Source: an uncultured Neisseriaceae bacterium
GTDB lineage: Bacteria > Pseudomonadota > Gammaproteobacteria > Burkholderiales > Neisseriaceae
DNA: 41,898 bases
Direction of reading: 5' to 3'
Assembly (NCBI GenBank): GCA_945267035.1
Contig: CALYOS010000020.1
Coordinates: 1 to 41,898 of the forward strand
The notes under the pieces are model-generated. The model made no database searches. It worked only from the letters and a program-made list of their open reading frames with translations, and was not told the DNA's origin. A program made the translations under genes and the position numbers. Shown here piece after piece: positions 9,475 to 18,313 of the stretch; the first letter of the stretch is position 1, and each line of letters begins with the position of its first letter.

Positions 9475-10644
9475 ATGAGTGAATTTCTGTTTACTTCTGA
9501 ATCGGTTTCTGAAGGTCATCCGGATAAGGTTGCTGACCAGATCTCCGATTCTATTTTAGACGCCATCCTGACTCAGGATCCTGGTGCACGAGTCGCAGCT
9601 GAAACACTGGTTAATACTGGTCTGTGTGTTTTGGCCGGTGAGATTTCCACTCGGGCTCATGTGAATTATATTCAAGTTGCGCGTGATACGATTAAGCGTA
9701 TTGGGTATAACTCGTCTGAGCTGGGATTTGATGCCAATGGCTGTGCAGTGATGGTATGTTATGACGAGCAATCTCCGGATATCGCCCAAGGGGTGAATGA
9801 GGGAGAGGGTATGGATTTGGACATGGGGGCTGGTGATCAGGGGCTGATGTTTGGATATGCCTGTGATGAAACACCAACAATGATGCCCTTTGCAATTTAT
9901 TATGCTCATCGTCTGATGCAGCGACAAAGTGAAGTACGTAAAAGTGGTGAGCTCCCTTGGTTGCGACCTGATGCTAAGGCTCAGTTAACCTGTGTTTATG
10001 ACAGTGAAACCGGTAAAGTAAAACGGATTGATACGGTGGTGTTGTCAACTCAGCATGAACCGCACATTGAACGGGATGAGTTAATTGCTGCGGTGAAAAA
10101 GTTTATTATTGAACCGGTATTGCCAGCAGAAATGTTGACCGCAGAAACCCAATATTTGATTAATCCAACTGGACGCTTTGTTATTGGTGGTCCACAGGGA
10201 GACTGTGGTTTGACTGGTCGTAAGATTATTGTTGACACTTATGGTGGGGCTGCTCCGCACGGAGGCGGTGCTTTTTCGGGTAAGGATCCAACTAAGGTTG
10301 ACCGCTCTGCTGCCTATGCCTGTCGATATGTCGCTAAGAATATTGTCGCTGCAGGTCTGGCCAGTCAATGTCAAATCCAGATTTCTTATGCTATTGGTAT
10401 TGCTCAGCCAACTTCTATCGCAATCGATACATTTGGAACGGGTAAAATCACTGAAGAAAAGCTGATTCAGATTGTACAGGAACATTTTGATCTACGTCCG
10501 AAAGGCATTATTAAAATGCTGGATCTGCAACGCCCGATTTATGCAAAAACCGCTGCGTATGGACATTTTGGTCGTGAAGAACCAGAATTTACCTGGGAAA
10601 GAACTGATAAAGCCGAGCTGTTACGACAGGCGGCTGGTATCTAA
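9475..10644 (+). CDS. metK: S-adenosylmethionine synthetase
   Basis: A 389-residue enzyme that makes S-adenosylmethionine from methionine and ATP; cytoplasmic homotetramer. Signature motifs are intact: [14 protein letters not shown] near the N-terminus (ATP and Mg2+ contact), the GAGDQG loop in the middle, and [19 protein letters not shown] (phosphate-binding). I chose ATG 9475 rather than the in-frame ATG at 9424 because family members begin with a short [18 protein letters not shown]-like N-terminus; the longer form would add 17 unrelated residues. No SAM riboswitch is evident in the 107-bp spacer. A strong terminator follows. Confidence 0.97.
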   Translation: MSEFLFTSESVSEGHPDKVADQISDSILDAILTQDPGARVAAETLVNTGLCVLAGEISTRAHVNYIQVARDTIKRIGYNSSELGFDANGCAVMVCYDEQSPDIAQGVNEGEGMDLDMGAGDQGLMFGYACDETPTMMPFAIYYAHRLMQRQSEVRKSGELPWLRPDAKAQLTCVYDSETGKVKRIDTVVLSTQHEPHIERDELIAAVKKFIIEPVLPAEMLTAETQYLINPTGRFVIGGPQGDCGLTGRKIIVDTYGGAAPHGGGAFSGKDPTKVDRSAAYACRYVAKNIVAAGLASQCQIQISYAIGIAQPTSIAIDTFGTGKITEEKLIQIVQEHFDLRPKGIIKMLDLQRPIYAKTAAYGHFGREEPEFTWERTDKAELLRQAAGI

Positions 10645-10662
10645 ATGAGTTAGATTGAAAAA

Positions 10663-10688
10663 GTTGTCCAGACGGACAACTTTTTTTT
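10663..10688 (+). terminator. Intrinsic terminator of metK
   Basis: GTTGTCC (10663-10669) pairs with GGACAAC (10674-10680) around a 4-base loop, followed by eight T (10681-10688). Confidence 0.92.
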
Positions 10689-11303
10689 GTCTGATTGGTT
10701 AGTGAATATATGATAAACAAATTAAATGGGTTTATGCAGATTAGGCAACCTAGTTACTCAGTGCTGTAAAGCGACAAAGCCTAAAAATTATTCTATTTTT
10801 ATTAGCCAACTCATTGATTTTTTATGCCATCAATTGCTAAGAATTTTATGGTTTTGTACAGGGTTATAATGCAATTATCTGACAGCTTGATGTAAAAGTT
10901 ATTTTGATGGATTTGATGATTCGATTAAATAATTAATATCAGGTAAATAAAGTGAAATATTCTGATCATTTGCTGTGTTATTAAATATAATTTATTTGTA
11001 AATTTTGATCTGATTGTGTGTTTGACCGTTGAGGCGAAGCTGCTGGCGTGGGCTTGTTTGTTCAGTTAGAAAATGGGTGTTGGATATATGGAAAACTGAT
11101 CAGCCTGTGGGTTGGCGTGCACATATTTTATGGGATTAAAGTTTAGTTTAAGTGAATTTTAATTTGGCAGGTTAATTGAAATTTAGATAGTGAACGGTAC
11201 TGTGCAAGACGGGATGATTAGATAGTCGGTTTTGACTGAAAAGCAAGGTGTACAAATACATGCTATCGGTTGATAAGTAATCATTTTAATTGATTTATTA
11301 GGG
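10689..11303. other. 0.6-kb AT-rich spacer, possible remnant
   Basis: No intact gene. A short plus-strand stretch at about 11025-11146 reads VFDR, a stop, then GEAAGVGLFVQLENGCWIYG, and continues to a stop; it could be the tail of a lost gene. Nothing else is recognisable before the promoter of the efflux operon. Confidence 0.3.
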
Positions 11304-11370
11304 TATAATTTTTATAGGCAAATTATAAACCTCATTGATAATAAGCTTGTTAATTATTATAATGGTTTAT
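11304..11370 (+). promoter_or_regulatory. Promoter and operator-like dyad of the MarR-efflux operon
   Basis: A perfect -10 TATAAT (11304-11309) lacks an obvious -35. Just downstream, ATAAACC (11325-11331) and GGTTTAT (11364-11370) are the outer arms of a long imperfect AT-rich inverted repeat centred near 11347. The dyad lies between the expected transcription start and the regulator gene. It is the natural place for autorepression by the MarR protein encoded next; this is an inference from position. Confidence 0.5.
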
Positions 11371-11397
11371 TTATCAAGATTTAGAGGGATTATAATA

Positions 11398-11892
11398 ATG
11401 AGCCAAACTCTTTCTGCTCCACAATTGGAGGCAATGTTAGAAGCGCTGGCCGTAAAAATGCCTAGCTTGAATATCGAATTGGTCATGCTCAGCCGATTGA
11501 TTCGTTTAGTTCATACCACTATCCACAGTGAATTAAATGCACGAGTGCACCAACATAATTTATCCGAAAGTTTGTGGCATGCCTTGCTGGCAACTTATGC
11601 ACAACCAAATCAAGAAATTTTACCGTCTGAGTTAAGTAATATTCTGCATTTAACCCGTACCAGCGCAACGCGACTGTCTGATGAATTGGTGCAGAACGAA
11701 TGGATAACGCGGACTACGCATCCTGTTGATCGGCGTAAAATTATGTTGAAACTAACAGATGCAGGTGAGCAATTGATTCAGGAGGTTAGCCCTGAAACTA
11801 ATGAAGTGCATCATCGGATTTGGTCAGCTTTATCTAAACAAGAGTGTGAACAACTGCGGCAGTTGCTATCTAAATTATTATACGCCGCTTAG
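11398..11892 (+). CDS. MarR-family transcriptional regulator of the efflux operon
   Basis: A 164-residue winged-helix regulator of the MarR family (EmrR/MprA/FarR-like). Such dimeric repressors release DNA on binding a small lipophilic ligand. The recognition region reads ILPSELSNILHLTRTSATRL, followed by DELVQNEWITRTTHPVDRRK, the wing with its typical D-x-R-R. An amphipathic C-terminal helix (KQECEQLRQLLSKLL) serves dimerisation. ATG 11398 was chosen because AGAGGGA lies about ten bases upstream; the in-frame start at 11335 would overlap the operator-like dyad. It is followed 18 bases later by the outer-membrane component, giving regulator-omf-adaptor-pump order. Ligand is unknown; antimicrobial fatty acids (as for FarR of Neisseria) are a reasonable guess. 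Confidence 0.88.
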   Translation: MSQTLSAPQLEAMLEALAVKMPSLNIELVMLSRLIRLVHTTIHSELNARVHQHNLSESLWHALLATYAQPNQEILPSELSNILHLTRTSATRLSDELVQNEWITRTTHPVDRRKIMLKLTDAGEQLIQEVSPETNEVHHRIWSALSKQECEQLRQLLSKLLYAA

Positions 11893-11910
11893 TTTTTTAT
11901 TGAGAGTTAC

Positions 11911-13359
11911 ATGAAAACAACCGTATCTGAGCGAAGATTACGTTCATTTTGTTGGATCCTGAGCCCCTTAACTTTTTTGGTTTTATCAGCATGTGCCAAT
12001 TTTGGCCAGCAACCAGCGCTGGAAAAACCAAATGATGCTGCAAGTTTACAGTTACCTGACGGACAGTCCGCGCGGGTAAAACTAAACTGGTGGCAAGAAT
12101 TGAATCAGCCGTTGCTCAATCAATTAGTGAATGATGGTTTATCTAATTCACCTGATTTGAAAATAGCAGCTGCACGCATTGCTGAGGCCGAAGCTCAATG
12201 GCGCGGAGCTAAGGGGGCTGCTGGTGTGCAAGTAGGCTTGCAGGCTAATGGTGTCGGCGCATATCTGAGCCCAAAGCCAAAGTCTGATCGTGATGGTGAT
12301 AGTCCGAATCATGTGTTCAGCAATGAGATGGCTGCGGTGGCAGTTGGCTATACGTTTGATTTTTGGGGCAAGCAGAGTAATCTGGTGAAGTCAGCCTTAG
12401 GGATGCGTACGGCGGCAATGTATCAACAGCAACAGGCAAGATTGCTGTTAACCCAAAGTATTGTTGCGCAATTTACGCAATGGCAGTCGTTGCATGAGCA
12501 AACTGAGATTTTGCGGCAGAGAATAGCTGTTAATCAGCAACGACAACAGTTGGTTTTGAAGCGGATTCGTGCAGGTTTGCAACCGGCCAGTGATGAATAT
12601 GCGCTATCACAGACCATTTTAAGTTTGCAAAGTGCTTTGCGTCAGACTCAAGCAGAATTGCTGCGCACGCGTAACAGTCTGGCTATTCTGAGCGGTCGGT
12701 CTCCAGATCAGTTAGCGGGGATCAGTTCGCCAAGTTTTGGCCGGGTTCCTGTTATTGCGGTGACGGGATTACGTGCTGATATTCTCTCTAATCGTCCGGA
12801 TATTGCAGCTCAGCGTGCGTTACTACAATCTAATTATTTCGGCATTAAATCGGCAGAAGCGGCTTTTTATCCAAATATTGAGATTAAGGGGCTAGCTGGT
12901 TTGTCACATGTTGACGCATTTGATTTATTGCATTCTTCTTCGCGAATGGTGAGTATTTTACCGGCGATTAATTTGCCTATTTTCACTTCCGGCAGTTTGC
13001 AGGCGGCGTTATCTGGTAAGCGTTCTGCCTATAATGAACAGGTTGCCCAATACGATAAAACGGTTTTGACCGCATTACAGCAGGCGGCAGATGCGATGAG
13101 TGATTATCAACAAAGTGTTACTGCTGTGCCTCTACAACATGAGGCCTGGCAGATTGCCAAGAAAAACGCGGTGGCGAGTAGCAGGCGTCAGGCTGCTGGT
13201 TTGGACAATGCGCTAAACCGGTTGCAAAAGGAAGATACTGCTTTAAGTGCCTATGCTGATTATATTCAAACAGCAGCCTGGCAGCAGCAAAGTTGGAATA
13301 GTTTGCATGCTGCTCTCGGTGGGGGTTTTCACCGTGCAGATGATCAGTCAACTCGTTGA
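11911..13359 (+). CDS. Outer-membrane efflux lipoprotein, NodT/OprM type
   Basis: A 482-residue TolC-superfamily channel that carries substrates of the tripartite pump through the outer membrane. The signal peptide ends in lipobox LSAC with the lipidated Cys at residue 28, so it is of the NodT/OprM lipoprotein class rather than TolC proper. Typical features are LNWWQELNQPLLNQLVNDGL, the helical repeats IAAARIAEAEAQWRGAKGA and LRADILSNRPDIAAQRALLQ with the NRPDI motif common to the family, and FYPNIEIKGLAGLS. The two-fold repeat architecture is complete. It sits between the MarR regulator and the adaptor gene (37-base gap). Confidence 0.92.
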   Translation: MKTTVSERRLRSFCWILSPLTFLVLSACANFGQQPALEKPNDAASLQLPDGQSARVKLNWWQELNQPLLNQLVNDGLSNSPDLKIAAARIAEAEAQWRGAKGAAGVQVGLQANGVGAYLSPKPKSDRDGDSPNHVFSNEMAAVAVGYTFDFWGKQSNLVKSALGMRTAAMYQQQQARLLLTQSIVAQFTQWQSLHEQTEILRQRIAVNQQRQQLVLKRIRAGLQPASDEYALSQTILSLQSALRQTQAELLRTRNSLAILSGRSPDQLAGISSPSFGRVPVIAVTGLRADILSNRPDIAAQRALLQSNYFGIKSAEAAFYPNIEIKGLAGLSHVDAFDLLHSSSRMVSILPAINLPIFTSGSLQAALSGKRSAYNEQVAQYDKTVLTALQQAADAMSDYQQSVTAVPLQHEAWQIAKKNAVASSRRQAAGLDNALNRLQKEDTALSAYADYIQTAAWQQQSWNSLHAALGGGFHRADDQSTR

Positions 13360-13396
13360 TATTTTTATTTTATTGAATTAATTGAGCTATTTAAGT

Positions 13397-14593
13397 ATGA
13401 GTGAACAAACACAAAAAGTTGAGGCAATACAAGAAGCTCCGGCAACGGACAATCATGCCGAGCAACGTATACCGGCTAATCGTAAACGGAAGTTGATCGG
13501 GCTGACACTGATTTTTTTGATTATTGCGATGGCATTCTTGCTGATGTATTTCTTAGTCTGGCAGCATGAAGAATCAACTGATGACGCCTACGTGAATGGT
13601 CATTTGGTGCAGATTACACCGCAAATTACCGGTACGGTGCAAACGGTCAATGTTGATGATACTCAAACGGTAAAAGCAGGTCAGGTTTTGGTCTCACTGG
13701 ATGATAGTGATATGCAACTGGCGTTTGAACGCGCCCACCATGATTTGATTACTGCTATTCGCCAAAATAAACAGCAAACGGCACAGTCTGCTCAGGCTAG
13801 AGCGCAAGTAATCGCACAGCAGGCACAATTAAAACGTTTACAAGCGGATTTAAGACGGCGCGAAAGCTTAGCTGGTACTGATGCGATCTCCGCTGAGGAG
13901 TTAAACCATGCGCGCGATGCAGTGGTTGAAGCTCAGGCTCAGTTGAAAGCCATCCAAGGTCAGGAGACTGCTGCTCAGGCGGTAATCGGTAATAATGTAC
14001 CGTTGCGTCAGCAGCCTTCAGTCATGACTGCTATCAGTCGTCTGAAAAGTGCTTGGTTGGATTTGCAACGCACTAAAATTAAAGCTCCGGTAGATGGTCA
14101 AATTGCAAAACGTAATGTTCAACTCGGACAAAAAGTAGCGACCGGTTCGCCACTGATGGCGGTGGTACCACTGAGTAATGTCTGGGTTGATGCTAACTTT
14201 AAAGAAAGTCAGTTGGCGAAAATCCGCATTGGTCAGCCAGTTAAAATCACCGCAGATGTTTATGGTAGTAAGGTAACTTACCATGGCAAAGTTGCGGGAT
14301 TGTCAGCCGGTACTGGTGCAGCATTTTCTTTACTGCCTGCTCAGAATGCTACTGGTAACTGGATTAAAGTGGTGCAACGTGTGCCTGTGCGTATTACGTT
14401 GGATCCTAAAGAGCTGGCGGCGCATCCACTGCGTGTTGGTCTTTCAATGGATGTTGAAGTCAATACCCGCGATCAGAATGGTCAGGATTTGACCGCTGTC
14501 AGCAATGTTGGCAGTGCCGATGAAATGACGCCAGTTGACTGGACACCGATCAATGAGATGATTGAGCAGATTTTTGCTCAATACGCATCTTAA
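13397..14593 (+). CDS. emrA: EmrA/FarA-type periplasmic adaptor of the efflux pump
   Basis: A 398-residue membrane fusion protein (HlyD family). It has a cytoplasmic tail, one transmembrane helix (LIGLTLIFLIIAMAFLLMYF) and then the EmrA signature STDDAYVNGHLVQITPQITG. Next come a lipoyl-like half-motif, a coiled-coil hairpin rich in Gln/Ala (about 110-200), the second half-motif KAPVDGQIAKRNVQLGQKV and a C-terminal barrel domain. It links the NodT-type channel upstream to the MFS pump downstream. ATG 13397 is preferred to an in-frame TTG at 13382. The Neisseria counterpart is FarA, so export of long-chain fatty acids or lipophilic drugs is plausible but not shown. Confidence 0.9.
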   Translation: MSEQTQKVEAIQEAPATDNHAEQRIPANRKRKLIGLTLIFLIIAMAFLLMYFLVWQHEESTDDAYVNGHLVQITPQITGTVQTVNVDDTQTVKAGQVLVSLDDSDMQLAFERAHHDLITAIRQNKQQTAQSAQARAQVIAQQAQLKRLQADLRRRESLAGTDAISAEELNHARDAVVEAQAQLKAIQGQETAAQAVIGNNVPLRQQPSVMTAISRLKSAWLDLQRTKIKAPVDGQIAKRNVQLGQKVATGSPLMAVVPLSNVWVDANFKESQLAKIRIGQPVKITADVYGSKVTYHGKVAGLSAGTGAAFSLLPAQNATGNWIKVVQRVPVRITLDPKELAAHPLRVGLSMDVEVNTRDQNGQDLTAVSNVGSADEMTPVDWTPINEMIEQIFAQYAS

Positions 14594-14627
14594 TTTCTTC
14601 TGGCCAGACCTGATTCAGACGAATTAA

Positions 14628-14647
14628 GCCGGTATTTCTTTGCCGGC
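14628..14647 (+). other. Small hairpin between adaptor and pump genes
   Basis: GCCGG (14628-14632) and CCGGC (14643-14647) form a 5-bp GC stem with a T-rich loop, in the 178-bp gap between the adaptor and pump genes. It is followed by no T-run, so it probably modulates rather than ends transcription. The preceding TTCAGACG (14614-14621) resembles part of the neisserial uptake sequence (reverse of CGTCTGAA), but only 8 bases match. Confidence 0.3.
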
Positions 14648-14771
14648 ATACCAATTCTGCACATGGTTTGGCCTTGTTTAATTGTGATGCAGTGACAAGG
14701 TGCTGGGTTGAATCAAGGCTTATCGTTGTTTGACGTACCCTGCGCTTGTTGTTGCACTAAGGCTGGTTTGA

Positions 14772-16301
14772 ATGACGCATCCTCCATTAAAAGGTCCAGC
14801 TCTGGCTTTGATTACAGTGGCTTTGTCTTTGGCTGTATTCATGCAAGTATTGGATTCAACTATTGCCAACGTGGCACTCCCAACCATTACTGGTAATCTG
14901 GGTGCTGCCAACAGTCAGGGTACTTGGGTAATTACCGCTTTTGCGGTTGCCAATGCTATTTCAGTGCCATTGACGGGGTGGCTGGCTCGGCGGTTTGGTG
15001 AAGTTAAAGTTTTTGTAATTGCAACAGTTTCTTTTGTAATCGCCTCATTTTTATGTGGCATTGCCTCAAGTTTGGCTTTATTGGTGTTTTTCCGAGTGGT
15101 GCAGGGCGCTGTAGCCGGACCGATGATTCCGTTGTCACAAAGTTTGCTAATGGCTGCTTATCCACCCGAAAAACGATCCATGGCACTGGCTATGTGGTCG
15201 ATGGTGATTATTGTGGCACCGATTTTCGGTCCCATTCTCGGTGGCATTATCAGTGATAACTGGCATTGGGGCTGGATTTTCTTTATCAATGTTCCGATTG
15301 GCTTACTTGCTGCCGGTATTTCATGGCAAATGCTCAAAAATCGTGAAACGGAAACGGTGTCTCAACCAATCGACCGCATGGGCTTGTCACTGATGGTTGT
15401 TGGTGTGGGCGCTTTGCAGATGATGCTAGACCGTGGTCATGAGCTTGACTGGTTCTCTTCCAACGAGATAATTACTCTGGCGGTGATTGCAGTGGTCTGT
15501 CTGGCTTACTTTGTAATCTGGGAATGGTATGCTAAGTTTCCGATTGTTGATCTACGGCTATTTAAAGACCGCAATTTTACTGTTGGTGTGGTTACCCTCA
15601 GCACGGCATATATGACTTATATGGGGGCGATAGTTTTACTGCCGATGTTGTTGCAGATGCAGCTAGGTTACACCGCCACTTGGGCGGGGCTAGCTACTGC
15701 TCCTATTGGCTTTTTCCCTGTATTGCTTTCCCCATTGATTGGTAAATTTGGTAACCGCTTGGATATGCGGGTACTGGTTACCATCAGCTTTACGGTATAC
15801 GCGATTTGTTTCTTCTGGCGTACCAATTTCAACGCGCAAATGGGGTTTATGGATGTGTTTTGGCCACAGTTTGTACAGGGTATCGGTATGGCCATGTTCT
15901 TCATGCCTTTAACCCAGATTACTTTGTCAAATATGTCTGGTTCACAAATCGCTAGTGCTTCCAGTATCTCTAATTTTGTGCGTATTTTGGCCGGTGGTAT
16001 CGGTACTTCCATGGTAAACGTATTGTGGGATAAACGTGAAGCTCTTCACCATACCCATTTGGTGGAAAATATTCATCCCTATAACAGTACTCTGCAGCAG
16101 TCAGTACAGGGCATGAATCATATGGGTATGAGTGGTGTGCAGCCTTTGGGGGCTATTGAGCAAACTATTGGTCAACAATCCCATATTATGGGTGCCAACG
16201 ATTTATTTTGGTTGTATGGTATGATTTTTCTGGTGCTGATCGCACTGGTGTGGTTTGCTAAACCACCGTTTGGAAGTGGCAGCGCTGGTGGAGCTCATTA
16301 A
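14772..16301 (+). CDS. emrB: EmrB/FarB-type MFS efflux pump (DHA2 family)
   Basis: A 509-residue proton-driven drug:H+ antiporter with 14 predicted membrane helices, standard for DHA2. Visible motifs are DSTIANVALPTITGNLG in helix 1 (motif D1-like), GWLARRFGEVKVF (motif A) and GPILGGIISDNWHWGWIFFI (motif C region, marking antiporters). The cytoplasmic C-terminus ends soon after the last helix. It is the last gene of the marR-omf-emrA-emrB operon and is followed by a terminator-like hairpin. Substrates are not predictable from sequence; EmrB exports uncouplers and antibiotics, FarB exports fatty acids. Confidence 0.93.
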   Translation: MTHPPLKGPALALITVALSLAVFMQVLDSTIANVALPTITGNLGAANSQGTWVITAFAVANAISVPLTGWLARRFGEVKVFVIATVSFVIASFLCGIASSLALLVFFRVVQGAVAGPMIPLSQSLLMAAYPPEKRSMALAMWSMVIIVAPIFGPILGGIISDNWHWGWIFFINVPIGLLAAGISWQMLKNRETETVSQPIDRMGLSLMVVGVGALQMMLDRGHELDWFSSNEIITLAVIAVVCLAYFVIWEWYAKFPIVDLRLFKDRNFTVGVVTLSTAYMTYMGAIVLLPMLLQMQLGYTATWAGLATAPIGFFPVLLSPLIGKFGNRLDMRVLVTISFTVYAICFFWRTNFNAQMGFMDVFWPQFVQGIGMAMFFMPLTQITLSNMSGSQIASASSISNFVRILAGGIGTSMVNVLWDKREALHHTHLVENIHPYNSTLQQSVQGMNHMGMSGVQPLGAIEQTIGQQSHIMGANDLFWLYGMIFLVLIALVWFAKPPFGSGSAGGAH

Positions 16302-16312
16302 AAGGGAAAGCA

Positions 16313-16340
16313 AAACGGTCTGTTATACAGACCGTTTATT
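16313..16340 (+). terminator. Terminator-like hairpin after the efflux operon
   Basis: AAACGGTCTGT (16313-16323) pairs perfectly with ACAGACCGTTT (16327-16337) around a 3-base loop. Its T-run (TTTATTTA) is interrupted. Confidence 0.8.
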
Positions 16341-16582
16341 TAACTCCAAATTGATCGATTTCCACCCAATTGGATTGACTGAAGAGATTAACACTGCATA
16401 TTAATCTAACCATGTATATCCATACTTAAATGGCTTATTACGCCTCATTATGAAGCAGTATATTTAAAAAAACCTGATTAGCACCATTTTATAGACAGAT
16501 CTGAATGTAAATAAATTCACTTTTGTGTACCCAAACTACCATTCGTTGCCGAAAAAGCAAAAGAAATTGGAAATTGAGCTTC

Positions 16583-17467
16583 ATGTTGATGAAATTAGGA
16601 TTTGGTTTTTTGTACCTTGTGCAAATGCTTCCATTATGTGCCATCCACGCATTGGCCAAAGGTGTGGGCTGGCTCAGTTATTATGCTGTAGCCCCTAGAA
16701 GGCGAATCGGTTTAATTAATTTGCGCCGGTGTTTTCCACAGTGGACAGAACGGCAGCGTCGCCAAGTTTTACGCGAACATTTCTATCATATGGCCATGCT
16801 GTTATTGGAATATGGCGTATATTGGTACAGTGATGCTCAACGTTTAAAAAAAATGGTGCGGTATCAGGATAAACACTATCTTGATGATGCTTTGGCGAGC
16901 GGAGAAAAAGTGATTTTGCTGTATCCACACTTTACCGCTTTTGAGGCGGCTGTGTATGCACTTAATCAGGATGTACCGCTAATCAGCGTCTACTCCCATC
17001 AGAAAAATAAACAGATGGATGAGCAAATTCTCAAAGGTCGGCATCGATATAACAATGTCTTTTTGATTGGGCGCACCGAAGGGCTACGGGCCATTATAAA
17101 AAAAATCCGTGCAAGTAATGCCCCGTTTCTTTACCTGCCAGATCAGGATTTCGGACGGCGTGAATCAATCTTTGTGAATTTTTTCGGTATCCCAACCGCA
17201 ACCATCACTGGATTGAGCAGAATTGCGGCTTTAACGAAAGCAAAAGTTATTCCCGCCATTCCCACGCGAGAACCTGATGGTACCGTGACACTGCGTTTTT
17301 ATCCTGCATGGTCGGATTTTCCCAGTGAGGATGTGACTGCGGATACACAGCGCATGAATGATTTTATTCAGGCTCGAGTTTGCGAAACGCCTGCACAATA
17401 TTATTGGTTACATAAACGGTTTAAAACTCGGCCCGAAGGTGAAGCCTCTTTCTATAGCAAAGAATAA
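16583..17467 (+). CDS. Second LpxL-family lysophospholipid/lipid A acyltransferase
   Basis: A 294-residue protein of the LpxL/LpxM superfamily. It has an N-terminal membrane anchor, the block RRIGLINLRRCFPQW (family 'N..-CFP' region), and a catalytic motif in the H(X4)E form, H116-FTAF-E121. Also present are LYLPDQDFGRRESIFVNFFG and a C-terminal YYWLHKRFKTRPEGE that matches the W-x-x-[KR]-R-F-K ending. It is only distantly related to the copy at 8495-9367 and has Glu instead of Asp, a variation known in this family. An in-frame TTG at 16523 would add 20 residues, but ATG 16583 (or 16589) fits family N-termini better. It probably adds the other secondary acyl chain of lipid A. Confidence 0.88.
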   Translation: MLMKLGFGFLYLVQMLPLCAIHALAKGVGWLSYYAVAPRRRIGLINLRRCFPQWTERQRRQVLREHFYHMAMLLLEYGVYWYSDAQRLKKMVRYQDKHYLDDALASGEKVILLYPHFTAFEAAVYALNQDVPLISVYSHQKNKQMDEQILKGRHRYNNVFLIGRTEGLRAIIKKIRASNAPFLYLPDQDFGRRESIFVNFFGIPTATITGLSRIAALTKAKVIPAIPTREPDGTVTLRFYPAWSDFPSEDVTADTQRMNDFIQARVCETPAQYYWLHKRFKTRPEGEASFYSKE

Positions 17468-17494
17468 AATCCTTCAATCTGTCAAAAACAATTC

Positions 17495-17526
17495 AAGCCA
17501 GACTTTAAATTTTAAAAGTCTGGCTT
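17495..17526. terminator. Hairpin between convergent genes
   Basis: AAGCCAGACTTT (17495-17506) pairs with AAAGTCTGGCTT (17515-17526) in a 12-bp stem with an AT loop. It lies between the convergent acyltransferase and UDG-like genes and could act in both directions. Flanking T-runs are short. Confidence 0.75.
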
Positions 17527-17606
17527 ATTGCTTTAAACCATTAATATTTTTCAGGACAAAATAACAGCTATTTATTGAATTATGTTGGAATATTTACCAG
17601 AGGTGG

Positions 17607-18194
17607 TTAAATAAGACCGATGGATTGAAAATAGTGCTGATATATTTCTGCTTTTTTTTCTAAGGCAAGGGGATAGGCCCGGGAAGAAGAGGGAAGGCGG
17701 CTTAGGGTTAACTGTCGTCCAGCTAGTTGAGTGTGACTCGGATGACCAATTGTGGGCACCACAGTATCTGTTGGCAACAGTTGGATCAGAGTAGAAGTTG
17801 CTTTGTCACCAGTAGTCATAATGTGCTGACAACAGGGTATTTGCTGTAATAATGCCTGAAGATTAACAGGCGTGATAACTTGAAGAAATTTATCTGCTGC
17901 ATTGTTTTGTAGTCGTCGAATTTGCAAACAGCTATCACTGATGGCGATGCCATAATGTTGCAGAAACTCTTTAATCAATGTTTCATTAAAGGCTTTATGA
18001 TTGTCAGAAAAAAAGTAGTGTTTATTGTGAAAAAAGATCAAGCCAAAAATTCGCCACATATCATTTTGTAAATTGGGATAATAAAAATTCATTTTCCAGC
18101 GAGCGCGCGGCGGTGGAAAAGAGCCCAACATTAATAATTTTGCCTGAGTTGGCAAAAACGGTTTTAATGGATGAGTTTCAATTTGATCATTCAT
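17607..18194 (-). CDS. Uracil-DNA glycosylase superfamily protein (family 6/HDG-like)
   Basis: A 195-residue protein that resembles the UDG fold. A glycine-containing motif 1 (LMLGSFPPPRARW) is followed by YYPNLQNDMWRIFG, which resembles the YY-x-(H)P-x-N-x-FW segment of hypoxanthine-DNA glycosylase-type (family 6) members. A C-terminal motif 2, LSRLPSSSRAYP, corresponds to LPSTSPAN in that group. If active it would excise deaminated bases such as hypoxanthine or uracil from DNA. The Asn in PNLQND is the candidate catalytic residue. Superfamily membership is fairly secure, the subfamily is an inference. It stands alone, convergent with the acyltransferase gene. Confidence 0.7.
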   Translation of the reverse strand: MNDQIETHPLKPFLPTQAKLLMLGSFPPPRARWKMNFYYPNLQNDMWRIFGLIFFHNKHYFFSDNHKAFNETLIKEFLQHYGIAISDSCLQIRRLQNNAADKFLQVITPVNLQALLQQIPCCQHIMTTGDKATSTLIQLLPTDTVVPTIGHPSHTQLAGRQLTLSRLPSSSRAYPLALEKKAEIYQHYFQSIGLI

Positions 18195-18313
18195 CTTGGG
18201 TATTTATTGATAGTTGTACAAAATGATAAAAATAGATCATGCAACAAATTAAACACTAATCTACACACTGTAAGCAAAGAAGTATCTTTTGATTTGATCT
18301 GCCTGTTCTAAGC

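Noticed and set aside
9556-9927. 123-codon minus-strand frame inside metK
   Set aside because: Overlaps a fully conserved essential gene, is rich in His, Cys and Ser, and has no start signal.
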